Shown: positions 8,517-17,511 of the stretch, piece by piece
How the letters are laid out: the number at the start of each line of letters is the position of its first letter
How positions within the stretch are numbered: position 1 is the stretch's first letter
Assembly (NCBI RefSeq): GCF_900177345.1
Contig: NZ_FWZT01000005.1
Location: 298,162 to 362,161, forward strand
Origin: Pseudobacteriovorax antillogorgiicola
Lineage (GTDB): Bacteria > Bdellovibrionota_B > Oligoflexia > Oligoflexales > Oligoflexaceae
DNA: 64,000 nt
Direction: 5' to 3'
Program-made: the position numbers and the translations under genes
The notes under the pieces: model-generated
Told to the model about the DNA's origin: nothing
The model's input: the letters and a program-made list of their open reading frames with translations, nothing else
Databases searched by the model: none

Positions 8517-8565
8517 TTGTGATCACAAACGTCAATTTTGCACAATATATACAGTATTCTGTATA
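8517..8565. promoter_or_regulatory. two palindromes upstream of a lipoprotein gene
   Basis: TTGTGATCACAA (8517-8528) is a perfect 12-bp palindrome. TATACAG (8548-8554) and CTGTATA (8559-8565) form a 7-bp inverted repeat with a 4-base spacer. They lie 20 bases apart, 130-175 bases before the 8692 start, in AT-rich intergenic DNA. Both are plausible operators; no regulator can be named. The first resembles half-sites of CRP-type boxes but lacks the usual 6-base spacer. Confidence 0.35.
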
Positions 8566-8691
8566 CCCAAGACTAATCTTAAATCACTGTTATTAATTGG
8601 TTATTCATATTTTCCTAAAGGATTTCATGAGTTCTCCGAAGAGCTTTGTATCGTCACAACAGAACAGGTCTTCACAACCCGAGGGGAAGGA

Positions 8692-9825
8692 ATGAATACC
8701 AGGCTCAAACGAAACCCATTGCTAGTCCTTGCTCTAGTGTTTGTGGTCTCCTGCGCCAACGATCGCTCGTCGCCTGAAATCAGCCGGAAAAAGGTAACAA
8801 AGCGAGTGCTTGGCTCTGCCGAAGCCGTTCCTGATATTGACAACCTTCCCACACCGCCAGAGAGTTCAGTTGATAGCCCAGTAGGCTCTCCTCTGTCCTT
8901 CGTCCTTCAAGCCGAGCTTGAGGAAGCTGCAAACCGAGTGACACTCACAGTGTCGCTCTATGATCAAGAGGGCTCTGACGTTCAGATCGAGGAATCTGAG
9001 ACCCTTCAATGGGACCTTATAAGTAACCTGACTCCAATCAGTACTGAGCAATTGTCTGAAAACCAGCTTTCCATAACATTCGCGGGCAATAGCGATCGGG
9101 TCTATCGAGAGATTCGCCGGTCTCAGATAAGTGTCTACCTTCAGGGCCAAGAGGCTGAAACCCAGTTATCCGCTGTTGGAGTCTTGGGCTCTATGCTGGC
9201 TAGCCCACTCTACGACAACAGCCGCTTTCGAGTGTCCCCCCGAGTGACCACGGTAGACTTAGCCTGGAACTACCCCATGGACAACGGTGCAACCGCTTTC
9301 CTGATCACAAGGTCTACGGGGAATGAGCCTCATCCGCAGCCGCAAAACGGAGTCGACTACAATAACGGAACCAGTCGCCGTGCTGGCTTTATTCAGATCA
9401 CAGAAGATCTTACTTACCTGAACGCCGGAGTGATTGCCTCAAGACCCTATGAATATAAAATCTGGCAAATCATGCCCGGTTTGGAATACCAGCTGGTGGG
9501 AGAATGGGGAACTTATGTGGGTTCAACATCATCCAACAATTTCTTAGAATCTGACCTATCATCTATGAGCTTATTCGAAGCAGCTTTCAACGGAATTACT
9601 AGGACCAATCTGAATTTCGCCTTCGCAGATCTGAGACAGGCAAACTTTAGCAACGCCACACTTGATAATACGAGCTTTAAAGGCGCTAATCTCCAAGGCG
9701 TAAACTTTAGTGATGCTAGTTTTGGTGCCAATATCAGCTTCAAGGGTGCTAACCTTACTGGCGCCACCTGGATTGATGGTCGTACTTGCCTGGTCGGCTC
9801 CATAGGTCAGTGCCTCTTACCTTAA
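8692..9825 (+). CDS. lipoprotein with C-terminal pentapeptide repeats
   Basis: A 377-residue protein. The signal peptide ends in a lipobox (VVSC, Cys about residue 19). The middle has a fibronectin-III-like segment near residues 170-270 (VTTVDLAWNYPMDNGATAFLITRS and YEYKIWQ). The C-terminus is a run of pentapeptide repeats of the A(D/N)LxxxNF type (about residues 300-355: TNLNFAFADLRQANFSNATL, then SFKGANLQGVNFSDASF). These build a right-handed quadrilateral helix. It ends in a short cap with WIDGRTC and a second Cys. Function unknown; a secreted structural or binding role is likely. GGAAGGA precedes the ATG. Confidence 0.8.
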   Translation: MNTRLKRNPLLVLALVFVVSCANDRSSPEISRKKVTKRVLGSAEAVPDIDNLPTPPESSVDSPVGSPLSFVLQAELEEAANRVTLTVSLYDQEGSDVQIEESETLQWDLISNLTPISTEQLSENQLSITFAGNSDRVYREIRRSQISVYLQGQEAETQLSAVGVLGSMLASPLYDNSRFRVSPRVTTVDLAWNYPMDNGATAFLITRSTGNEPHPQPQNGVDYNNGTSRRAGFIQITEDLTYLNAGVIASRPYEYKIWQIMPGLEYQLVGEWGTYVGSTSSNNFLESDLSSMSLFEAAFNGITRTNLNFAFADLRQANFSNATLDNTSFKGANLQGVNFSDASFGANISFKGANLTGATWIDGRTCLVGSIGQCLLP

Positions 9826-9843
9826 GCTCGACTTACTGAAAAA

Positions 9844-12800
9844 TCACTTAATTTTACTGATGAGAGATAAAAGAATACGCTTTCGTTTTTCGGGTGTTGA
9901 ACTGTAGCCGAATATATCACGATCAAAACGCACCAAATCGATCAGGTTCCGTGTTTCCTTGAGCAGTTGCCTGACAATATGATCCTTGACTTGATCAACC
10001 TGCTGCTTTAGCGCTGATTCATCTTTGACAAGTTGCGCAATTTCGCGTCGGAGATCCCGTTCAAAATCTGGCATCTTTCTCTTGAGAACCTGCATGACTA
10101 ACTCTGGCTGGTTAATAAACTCTAGCATATTAATCTGGATCGCGCGCACCTCAAACAAGACTTTGAATAGCAGTCGCGGACTCGGCGATATTGCCAAAGC
10201 TTTCCCAATATACAGCACGCGTTGCCGACTTTCATAGATCACTTGCTCCGTATTATCGATAAACACTAGCTCAATAGGAATATCCTGCAGCTGTTGTTCA
10301 TAGGTTTCAGCCCAAGGCCAAGCGAACAGATCAGTAAACTTAATGTACTCCCGCTCCGCCAAGAATTTATCAATAGGCATATGGAAAGACTCAGCAATCG
10401 AGTGAAGATTTACCTTTCTCTGGTAGCTTTGAACAATCTCTGGTCGACTAAACTTGATCGCCATCGTAAGCGGGGAATTCGGAATTACTGTGCCTTCATC
10501 CTTCTGTGGACCTTTCCAGGGTTCCACAAAATCAAGCCAATTGAATTCACTTAAGAGATTAAACCCTTCTTGATCATGAAATACTCCACCTTGGATCGCT
10601 AGATACTTTTCTAGCCGAGATGGGTACGCGACTTCTTTCAACTGAGACAACAGCTTTTCCTCATCAAACCCCCTCAATATTACTCGCCAGTCTGGACCAA
10701 CGACTAGCTTCGGTTGATCAGGAATCGGCGGCTTGCTAGGAGGCGTTACCGGCGGTATCGATTGATTGGCAACTGAGACTTCCGTTGGAGTTCGCCACAC
10801 TTTCACTTTTTCATGGAGACTAGAAGGCTCAGGAGTCCTTGGGGTGAGAGGAGGTGTCTTCGGTTTAGCAATAATTTTAGTTTCCTGGTCCTCGCTAGAG
10901 GGCTTATTTGGTGACAACACCTGTGAAGCATCCTCTAATTTGCCTCGATCCTCGACCTTAACTTCAGAGTCAAAAATATCATCTGATTTGTCAGACTCCT
11001 CAATGCTATTCTCAGGAGGGGCAGCATCTAATGACTCGTTATTTTCAATCGGATCAGCTTTAGCTGTAGTTCCCTCACCAAATAGGCGAGTTTCTTTATC
11101 GTCACTTGGATCCCCAAGCAAGAGTTTAGTTATCCCCGGATCAAGTCCATCACTCGGCAGGTCATCGGTGTCTAGCCCCTGATCCACCGGGGTAACCGAC
11201 TCTAAACCGGCCTCTTGTGTGGAGTTCACAATACCCTCAGCTTGTGTCTCGTCATCTTGAAGAAACGCTCTAACCACATCGTGAAGAGCGTCATCCTTCT
11301 CTACATTCATTATAGTCCGATGCTCTTCATCGGAACTTGCAGGTTTCACAGCTTCGTCACTACTGTCTTGCATGCCTGGAGAGATATCATTGATCTCATC
11401 AGATTGTTTGATAACAGGCTCCTGATCGTGATCAGTGCTTTGGACATTATCTTCCGGTCCAGGAATGCTAAGTCCGAAGTTAAGCTCTAGGGGGTCTTGA
11501 TCATCTTCTAAGGGGTCGATCTTTGTTTTTTCAGGGGGGAAGGCACCTTCAGAAAATTGAGGGATCGGTGCAATATTAGTTTCTCCTGATAGATCACCAA
11601 GGTCCAATATCGCTGTCGAATCCCGCATTTCACCGAATTCAGTCTTCTTTTTGGTAGGTATATCAGGTTGCTCAATGATCTGAGTTTTGTCTTGTTTTTT
11701 CCCCCTAGAGAACATAAGTGGCATCGCCTCAATCTGAGTCGCCTCACGCTCTTTCTCTTTCGCTAGGACTTCATCAAGATCTAGGATTCTTGTGTGTTTA
11801 TCACCAACGTCATGATCAGAGAGTGGAGTCGGTGACACAGGACTGGGATTGATCGAACCTGATACAATACTAGTCTTGTCTAAGTCTTGACGACTTTCAG
11901 TTTTCGAGCCTTGTTCTAACACCTGGGTCTTAACACTTTCTTGAGGGGCATCATCTACTGCGGTTGGTGTCATGGGCTTGGCCGGAACTTTTTCGTCTTT
12001 GTTATTGAACTCATCAGCAAACACTAAACCAGTGCCACCATCAGCAAACACGGCGCTTAAAGCTTCGGCTTGCTCTGAAAAGTCCAGTATGGTTGCTCCC
12101 GGCATGGGGCGATGATCTCGTTTGGGTTTGGCTAGCTTAAAGTTAGGAAGCACATCACTCTTATCGAGTTCGCGAGCCACACCTCTAAAATCTTTGAGTA
12201 ACGACTCCATAGTCAGGGGAAACGACCCTAGAAGCTCAAGGTTATGATTAATCTTTGGAATAATTTCATAGAGAAGCTCATACAGCTCCGCCTTGAGACT
12301 CAAGGTAGACTTCAAAAAGTATAACGGAATCCATATGCGATCGATGTTGTTATCATTTTGATAGATCTCATGGAGGATCTGGTGCACCTCCTTAGTATTT
12401 TCATCAGCAGAGAATAGACATAAAGCATACTCCATCTTAACATCCTGTTGAATCCGCTCTGGAATGCGCTCGATGACTTTATGTGCCTCTTTTAGAAATA
12501 GTTTCAATCGCTCATCATCGGATAAAAAGTCCTGGGTGTCATGATAGAATTTTTCCCAGCTATTCCGTGAGTTCAATTGCTCTAAATAGAGCAACCAGTA
12601 ATGCAAAGCACGATCTATATCCCCTTCGCGATAGCAGTGACGAAATAGGGCCCACAGCACATCCGAGAAAGAAATATCATAGCCGAGGCTTAGCTCAGCA
12701 TACCGCTGGAGATTTTGATAGTCTCCCTTCTCGAGCAAAACATGTTGCTTTGTCTCTACAATCTGTTCAACCTGGGTGCGATTTCTGGGCTCCTCTAGGA

Positions 12801-15800
12801 GCCATTTCATGATCTTGGCATAGAAGTCCAGATCAGCCATCAAGTAGTCCATACTCTTCAAATAATCAAGACCCCAAGATTCTGGGATCAGCTTGCGGTA
12901 CTCTTCATTACTTTTAAAAAGAAACATATGCTGATCGTGCAGCTCACTCTCTTGATAAAGGGCGATATTTTCTAAGTAGCTATCAACCACATCGAACACC
13001 CGATCATTGTGGTCTTGAAACATCTCGATCAAAGTCGGTTTTACACGTTTGAACTGACTATGACTGCTTATCATCGATAGCTGGTGATCCATACATGTGG
13101 CAAACGTTTCAATGGATCTGGCGACTTTACTACGCTTGTAAAACTGTTGAATCTCGTCCTTATCGAGAGGCACAACGTCAGATAGCTGCTCATATATCTT
13201 GAAGACCGCTCTGTCGTAGCCACCTACTTTGACCAAAAGTTTAAGAGATTTACGAAGCAAACTAGAGGCTTTACGAGGGTTTGTTTCCTGATTAGCCAAG
13301 TAGCGATAGTAAAGGCCCTTTGATGAACTGCTCTTGAGAACCTCTAGAATGACATCGGCGTCCATCTTCGGGGGAATACCATTCATGACAAGTTCGTGGA
13401 GATAGGGCTCTAGGTGCTTGTATCGCAGATCGTCTTTGTGACAAGCAACCCCAAGCTCAAACCATTCAAACTTGTCGGGGAAGTCATCCTTAATCTCCTG
13501 AAGAATCTTTTCGATCAGATCAAATCGCGACGAAACACGACATTCTCGCAGCAACTCTAAGCTATACTTAAGCCAATAATTGCGATCAAAATGATCCTTA
13601 AGTTCAGACTTAAGATCTTCCAAGACCCGGTCGATCGCTCTGATATCACTTTGATCCTGGTAAATCGACAGGCGTTTCTTCAGTGGCTTTTCATCGCTTA
13701 GTTCCTTGAGCATAAGAATCGCGTAACCATCTAGCTCGGGATCACTAAACGTGCCTGAGGTATAAAACAAATCTTCCAGAACGCTTTTTCTTTCGGGCCC
13801 TTTTAGCTCCGTAAGCTGTTTTTTAAGGAGTGCGTCTCGCTTCTTAATCATTTTTTGACTTGAGTAATAAACGTTCAAGAAGTCATATACCTCACCACTC
13901 GCCTTACCATAATCCATCGACTGCTCAAAAAACTCAGCTGCCATCGCCTTATCCTTCAGTTTTTGAGTCGCCAATTCACCCAAGAAAATATAGTATGGCT
14001 GACGCCCTTCTATAGCCTCTTTTGCAATATGATTTTTGACATTATTGATAAGGGTATGCCAATTGATTGCTAAATTAGGCATGGAAAGTAGCGTGTAGAG
14101 TTCATCTGCACTGACAAGGTAGTGCTCGATCATCGTCTGGTAAAGAGACGATATCTTGTGTTCCCGATCGTCCCGATCTTTGTAAAGCTCCATCAACTCC
14201 GCTAGGCTTCGAAAAACTTGATCCTTTAACTTTTGCTCAATGGCCGTATAGAAGATACTTTCTAGCAGAGACAGAACCAGCGCTTTGAACCCCATATCCT
14301 TCGCAAGATTTTCGCAAACCATGAGATTATCTAAGTCTTTTGGAATTAATTTGATCGCTCGTTCCAGCCGCAGTTTTGCTAGATCTTTGCGATTGAGTTT
14401 CTTGAACCAAATTCTAGCGATCTTGAGTTCCAATTGGGATTTCTTTTGATCATCCTTTAAGCGATCGATCAGTTTTAAGCAGTCGTCAAGAATTCGAATT
14501 CCTTTTTGAAACTCTTCAATATGAACCAAACAATCTGCCGCATAATGAGCGTACTCCACATTAGTTGGAGTTAGCTTCCAGCCAGTAATCGCATTTTCTG
14601 AGGCTAGGTGGGGATCATTATCACGATAAAGTTCTGCCAAGCGCAGATAGCTTTCTGCGACCCTCGACTTCCTATTTTCCACTTCCACAAGCCGGGATAG
14701 CAACCGAATCTCACTCAATGGATCTTTGATCTCCCGAGCAATGCCCACCATCTTACGTAAAACTCTTGGCACATCACCTCGTCTTTGTACCACTCTTTGA
14801 TAGCAAACCTGTGCTGTGTTGAGATCCACCTGACTCCAACCATCTCCCAACAGTTCAGGAATGACCATCTCAAAGGTGCTTATCTCATCAAAATCTGCAA
14901 TGCGCTCCTGCAGCAGTTGCCCAAGTTTGGAAAGATACTTCAGCAGATCAGCACGATTTTCACTCAGGAGAGCAGACTGTACCGCTGTCGAAAGGAACAT
15001 CAGATTATCAGGGTCCTGTAGTAGCATCTCGTTCAGATGTTGCTGGGGCATAGGTTTCTTAAGCCAAAAGTGAATGACACAAAGGCGTCGGTAGATAAAT
15101 AGTGATGTTTCCCCTTCCTCTAAAGCGCTGAGACAGAGTTTTTTCGCTGCCTCCATTTTTTGACTGAGAATAAGGCGATCGATATAGGCAAATTTAGTTT
15201 CTAGGTCTCGAGTTTCCACTATCTCTATCGGAGGAACGTCCAAGCTTACGTAACTGCTTTCCGCAGCCGTGAGACCAATAGACCAACCTGAGTCTTCAAT
15301 AAAGGAGCATTTCAAGTGAATCGGCCCATTGAAATCAATTTTTGACTCTTTGGCTTTGAACCCAACTTCGCGAAGTAGTTCGGGGTTTCGAGATTGTTCG
15401 ATCACGTACTCCAATACCTTCTCGAAATTAACTTGAGTCTCAAAGACTCCCAACTCTGAAGTAATGCGCTCATGTTTGAAGTCGAGGCACTTAAGAATCA
15501 GACTTGGAATCTCGCAGAAGATTTTCGTCGGAACATAGCCAATCAGAAAATGCTTAGAGACTTGCAATAGAAGTTGCGGTCCTTCCGCTGCGATATCAAA
15601 ATGAAAGCCCACGATGCCATGGGGGAAGTGAGCACATTCATGATTCTCGTGCTTCTTGGTAAGATCTTTAGAAACTCGACTGTGGGTAAGCTCGACAAGT
15701 ATCCAGATGCCTTGCCCCAGAGCTGGTACCATATCCAGCTGCGTTTGCTGACCATAGACTTCCTGCAAGCTGTGCTGAAGCTGCTTTGCGAAATTTTTGA

Positions 15801-16014
15801 GGCTAATGGAGAATGTGATCGAATCTGTAACCCATTCCCCATGCCAACGAGCAACGTGCCATCGATCGATGGACCATGGAATGGGCTTGGTAGAACGCCC
15901 TCCTGCCTGGCTCGGCGACGATGCCCGTAGAATGAGAGAATCATCCTGGTCTTGCCCTTGAACAAAACCCAAAGCCTTGAGGCCTTCCTCAATTTTTTCT
16001 GCAGATTTGGACAT
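9844..16014 (-). CDS. giant repeat protein (2056 aa) with acidic threonine-motif linker
   Basis: A very long cytoplasmic-looking protein without signal peptide or membrane segments. Residues ~1-270 form an N-terminal alpha/beta region. Residues ~270-1270 are almost all helical and TPR-like (for example EEGETSLFIYRRLCVIHFWL and RVAESYLRLAELYRDNDPHLA). Residues ~1300-1790 are an acidic, Pro/Ser/Asp-rich, probably disordered linker containing about 13 short threonine motifs (TRILDL, TAILDL, TQIIEQ, TKIDPL, TRLFGE, TKIIAK and others). The last ~260 residues form a separate helical domain with a coiled coil near residues 1970-2030. No named family recognised. Probable role is a scaffold whose linker is modified or bound by a partner. 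It diverges from the winged-helix-like gene at 16189. Confidence 0.8.
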   Translation of the reverse strand: MSKSAEKIEEGLKALGFVQGQDQDDSLILRASSPSQAGGRSTKPIPWSIDRWHVARWHGEWVTDSITFSISLKNFAKQLQHSLQEVYGQQTQLDMVPALGQGIWILVELTHSRVSKDLTKKHENHECAHFPHGIVGFHFDIAAEGPQLLLQVSKHFLIGYVPTKIFCEIPSLILKCLDFKHERITSELGVFETQVNFEKVLEYVIEQSRNPELLREVGFKAKESKIDFNGPIHLKCSFIEDSGWSIGLTAAESSYVSLDVPPIEIVETRDLETKFAYIDRLILSQKMEAAKKLCLSALEEGETSLFIYRRLCVIHFWLKKPMPQQHLNEMLLQDPDNLMFLSTAVQSALLSENRADLLKYLSKLGQLLQERIADFDEISTFEMVIPELLGDGWSQVDLNTAQVCYQRVVQRRGDVPRVLRKMVGIAREIKDPLSEIRLLSRLVEVENRKSRVAESYLRLAELYRDNDPHLASENAITGWKLTPTNVEYAHYAADCLVHIEEFQKGIRILDDCLKLIDRLKDDQKKSQLELKIARIWFKKLNRKDLAKLRLERAIKLIPKDLDNLMVCENLAKDMGFKALVLSLLESIFYTAIEQKLKDQVFRSLAELMELYKDRDDREHKISSLYQTMIEHYLVSADELYTLLSMPNLAINWHTLINNVKNHIAKEAIEGRQPYYIFLGELATQKLKDKAMAAEFFEQSMDYGKASGEVYDFLNVYYSSQKMIKKRDALLKKQLTELKGPERKSVLEDLFYTSGTFSDPELDGYAILMLKELSDEKPLKKRLSIYQDQSDIRAIDRVLEDLKSELKDHFDRNYWLKYSLELLRECRVSSRFDLIEKILQEIKDDFPDKFEWFELGVACHKDDLRYKHLEPYLHELVMNGIPPKMDADVILEVLKSSSSKGLYYRYLANQETNPRKASSLLRKSLKLLVKVGGYDRAVFKIYEQLSDVVPLDKDEIQQFYKRSKVARSIETFATCMDHQLSMISSHSQFKRVKPTLIEMFQDHNDRVFDVVDSYLENIALYQESELHDQHMFLFKSNEEYRKLIPESWGLDYLKSMDYLMADLDFYAKIMKWLLEEPRNRTQVEQIVETKQHVLLEKGDYQNLQRYAELSLGYDISFSDVLWALFRHCYREGDIDRALHYWLLYLEQLNSRNSWEKFYHDTQDFLSDDERLKLFLKEAHKVIERIPERIQQDVKMEYALCLFSADENTKEVHQILHEIYQNDNNIDRIWIPLYFLKSTLSLKAELYELLYEIIPKINHNLELLGSFPLTMESLLKDFRGVARELDKSDVLPNFKLAKPKRDHRPMPGATILDFSEQAEALSAVFADGGTGLVFADEFNNKDEKVPAKPMTPTAVDDAPQESVKTQVLEQGSKTESRQDLDKTSIVSGSINPSPVSPTPLSDHDVGDKHTRILDLDEVLAKEKEREATQIEAMPLMFSRGKKQDKTQIIEQPDIPTKKKTEFGEMRDSTAILDLGDLSGETNIAPIPQFSEGAFPPEKTKIDPLEDDQDPLELNFGLSIPGPEDNVQSTDHDQEPVIKQSDEINDISPGMQDSSDEAVKPASSDEEHRTIMNVEKDDALHDVVRAFLQDDETQAEGIVNSTQEAGLESVTPVDQGLDTDDLPSDGLDPGITKLLLGDPSDDKETRLFGEGTTAKADPIENNESLDAAPPENSIEESDKSDDIFDSEVKVEDRGKLEDASQVLSPNKPSSEDQETKIIAKPKTPPLTPRTPEPSSLHEKVKVWRTPTEVSVANQSIPPVTPPSKPPIPDQPKLVVGPDWRVILRGFDEEKLLSQLKEVAYPSRLEKYLAIQGGVFHDQEGFNLLSEFNWLDFVEPWKGPQKDEGTVIPNSPLTMAIKFSRPEIVQSYQRKVNLHSIAESFHMPIDKFLAEREYIKFTDLFAWPWAETYEQQLQDIPIELVFIDNTEQVIYESRQRVLYIGKALAISPSPRLLFKVLFEVRAIQINMLEFINQPELVMQVLKRKMPDFERDLRREIAQLVKDESALKQQVDQVKDHIVRQLLKETRNLIDLVRFDRDIFGYSSTPEKRKRILLSLISKIK

Positions 16015-16188
16015 TCACCCAACTTATGGAAACAATGTTAGCTTTTTCCAAGGCCTAGCAATTATCAACCTGCTAGCAACTGTATACAGGCCCTCACCTT
16101 AGCTTGTCGGTTCATTCCCATCAGTATTGAAGAATCAGGAATTTACGACGATTTAGAATTCCAAAAAGGCGTAGAAGAACTATAATGA

Positions 16189-17511
16189 TTGCAGCCTGCA
16201 AAACATTTGGGAGCAAGGGTCGTGTTACAAGAATTTGTCTTCAAGGCTGAGTTCTTGCGAACTCACAAATACCAGGATCTGATTGAAAAAATTAGCCATC
16301 GAGTGCGCTTTAAGTTAACGCAAGAAAAAGCCCCAAAATTTCCCCAGGGGCTCATCAAAACAATTCAACTGGACCTGTCTTACATTTTTTTCCGCCATCA
16401 AGCCTGGATCCACGCTCCTGTTCTTGCTGAATTAAGTATCGACTATCTCCACAGCGAGTTTCACCTCAGTCGCCAGGTCGCGACGGATGTTGTAGAATCT
16501 GCCTTGGACCTGCTCCACAGCTACATTCCAACAGAGCCCGGCTGGTCAGCGCGAGACTACGATTACGAGTTTCTATTTCAAATGTTTATTTCAAGCGCCA
16601 GCAGCGACAACCAGTCACAGCTTGTTACCGAAATTGGCTTTGGTACCAATGTCATTGAGCTTCTATTTGCTGCAGCCAAACTGAACGACTCTCGCTTAGA
16701 AGATACGGTCGTATTTGCTCCCGAATTAACAGAAACCTTGCATCGCATCATGGATGAAATTTCGAAAGAGATCGCTGAAACTCCCTGGGTGATTGATCTC
16801 TACAAACTGAAGTCACTCATAGAGGCGGTCGAGCTGCATGGCAAACATCTCCTGACCCGAGCCTATTTAGAGCTTTGCTTTGAAGTGATGATTGCGATTG
16901 GTTGGTCGGGGACAACTTTTGACGAACTCACGAAAGACCATAATCAGGCCCAGATAAAAAAAGTTCTGGATCAGCTGATCAGTGCTGAAGTCGTCTACGT
17001 GCAAGGGGCACGTAAGCGCATCACCTACCATCTTGGTATCCTCGGGCTCGACCTTATTGCCGAGAGGGCAGCTTGCCAGATGCAAGACTTCCAATGGAGT
17101 GACTTATTCAATCTCCCTGGCCCCGTGCAAGTGAAGCTTCTCGATCGCAGCAACATTGACATTGCGCATGGGGCTCCCATCCTAGCTCGCCAGCTTGATC
17201 ACCTTGACCCGAAGGCTGTCTATAGCCTTTTTTCACGCCTATCCCATGAAAATCCTGGAAGTATTGCAGATGTTTTGTCAGTATTACCTCATAGGCGTCT
17301 TAGCTCTTGGGTGAAGTCCGAGCTATGCCGGGCACTAAGCATGTTCGGCAGCTCGAAGGCCATTGAAGACTACTTGGAATCGCTCATCAAAGGCGACCCC
17401 TCTATCAAGGTTCGCGAGCGAGCTAGATCGTCACTTAAAGATTGGCGAAGAACCCACAGAACCCACGATAACCAACGAGAGAAACCATGCCGATTGACGA
17501 GCAGAAACTAA
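16189..17511 (+). CDS. hypothetical protein with winged-helix-like segment
   Basis: Up to 440 residues from a TTG at 16189. A GTG at 16222 with AAGG upstream is an equally good start, giving 429 residues. Mostly helical. Residues ~242-285 (FDELTKDHNQAQIKKVLDQL, then ISAEVVYVQGARKRITYHLG) look like a winged helix: three helices, then a strand-wing-strand. The C-terminal ~110 residues resemble HEAT-type helical repeats (SSKAIEDYLESLIKGDPSIKVRERARSSLKDW). No family recognised. Its 3' end overlaps the DUF4301 gene by 25 bases, implying translational coupling, and it diverges from the giant repeat protein. Confidence 0.65.
   Translation: MQPAKHLGARVVLQEFVFKAEFLRTHKYQDLIEKISHRVRFKLTQEKAPKFPQGLIKTIQLDLSYIFFRHQAWIHAPVLAELSIDYLHSEFHLSRQVATDVVESALDLLHSYIPTEPGWSARDYDYEFLFQMFISSASSDNQSQLVTEIGFGTNVIELLFAAAKLNDSRLEDTVVFAPELTETLHRIMDEISKEIAETPWVIDLYKLKSLIEAVELHGKHLLTRAYLELCFEVMIAIGWSGTTFDELTKDHNQAQIKKVLDQLISAEVVYVQGARKRITYHLGILGLDLIAERAACQMQDFQWSDLFNLPGPVQVKLLDRSNIDIAHGAPILARQLDHLDPKAVYSLFSRLSHENPGSIADVLSVLPHRRLSSWVKSELCRALSMFGSSKAIEDYLESLIKGDPSIKVRERARSSLKDWRRTHRTHDNQREKPCRLTSRN

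Noticed and set aside
8548..8565. LexA box
   Set aside because: The dyad has CAG...CTG orientation, opposite to the CTG-N10-CAG LexA consensus.
10766..11182. 138-residue open frame antisense in the giant gene's linker
   Set aside because: Low-complexity shadow of the acidic linker.
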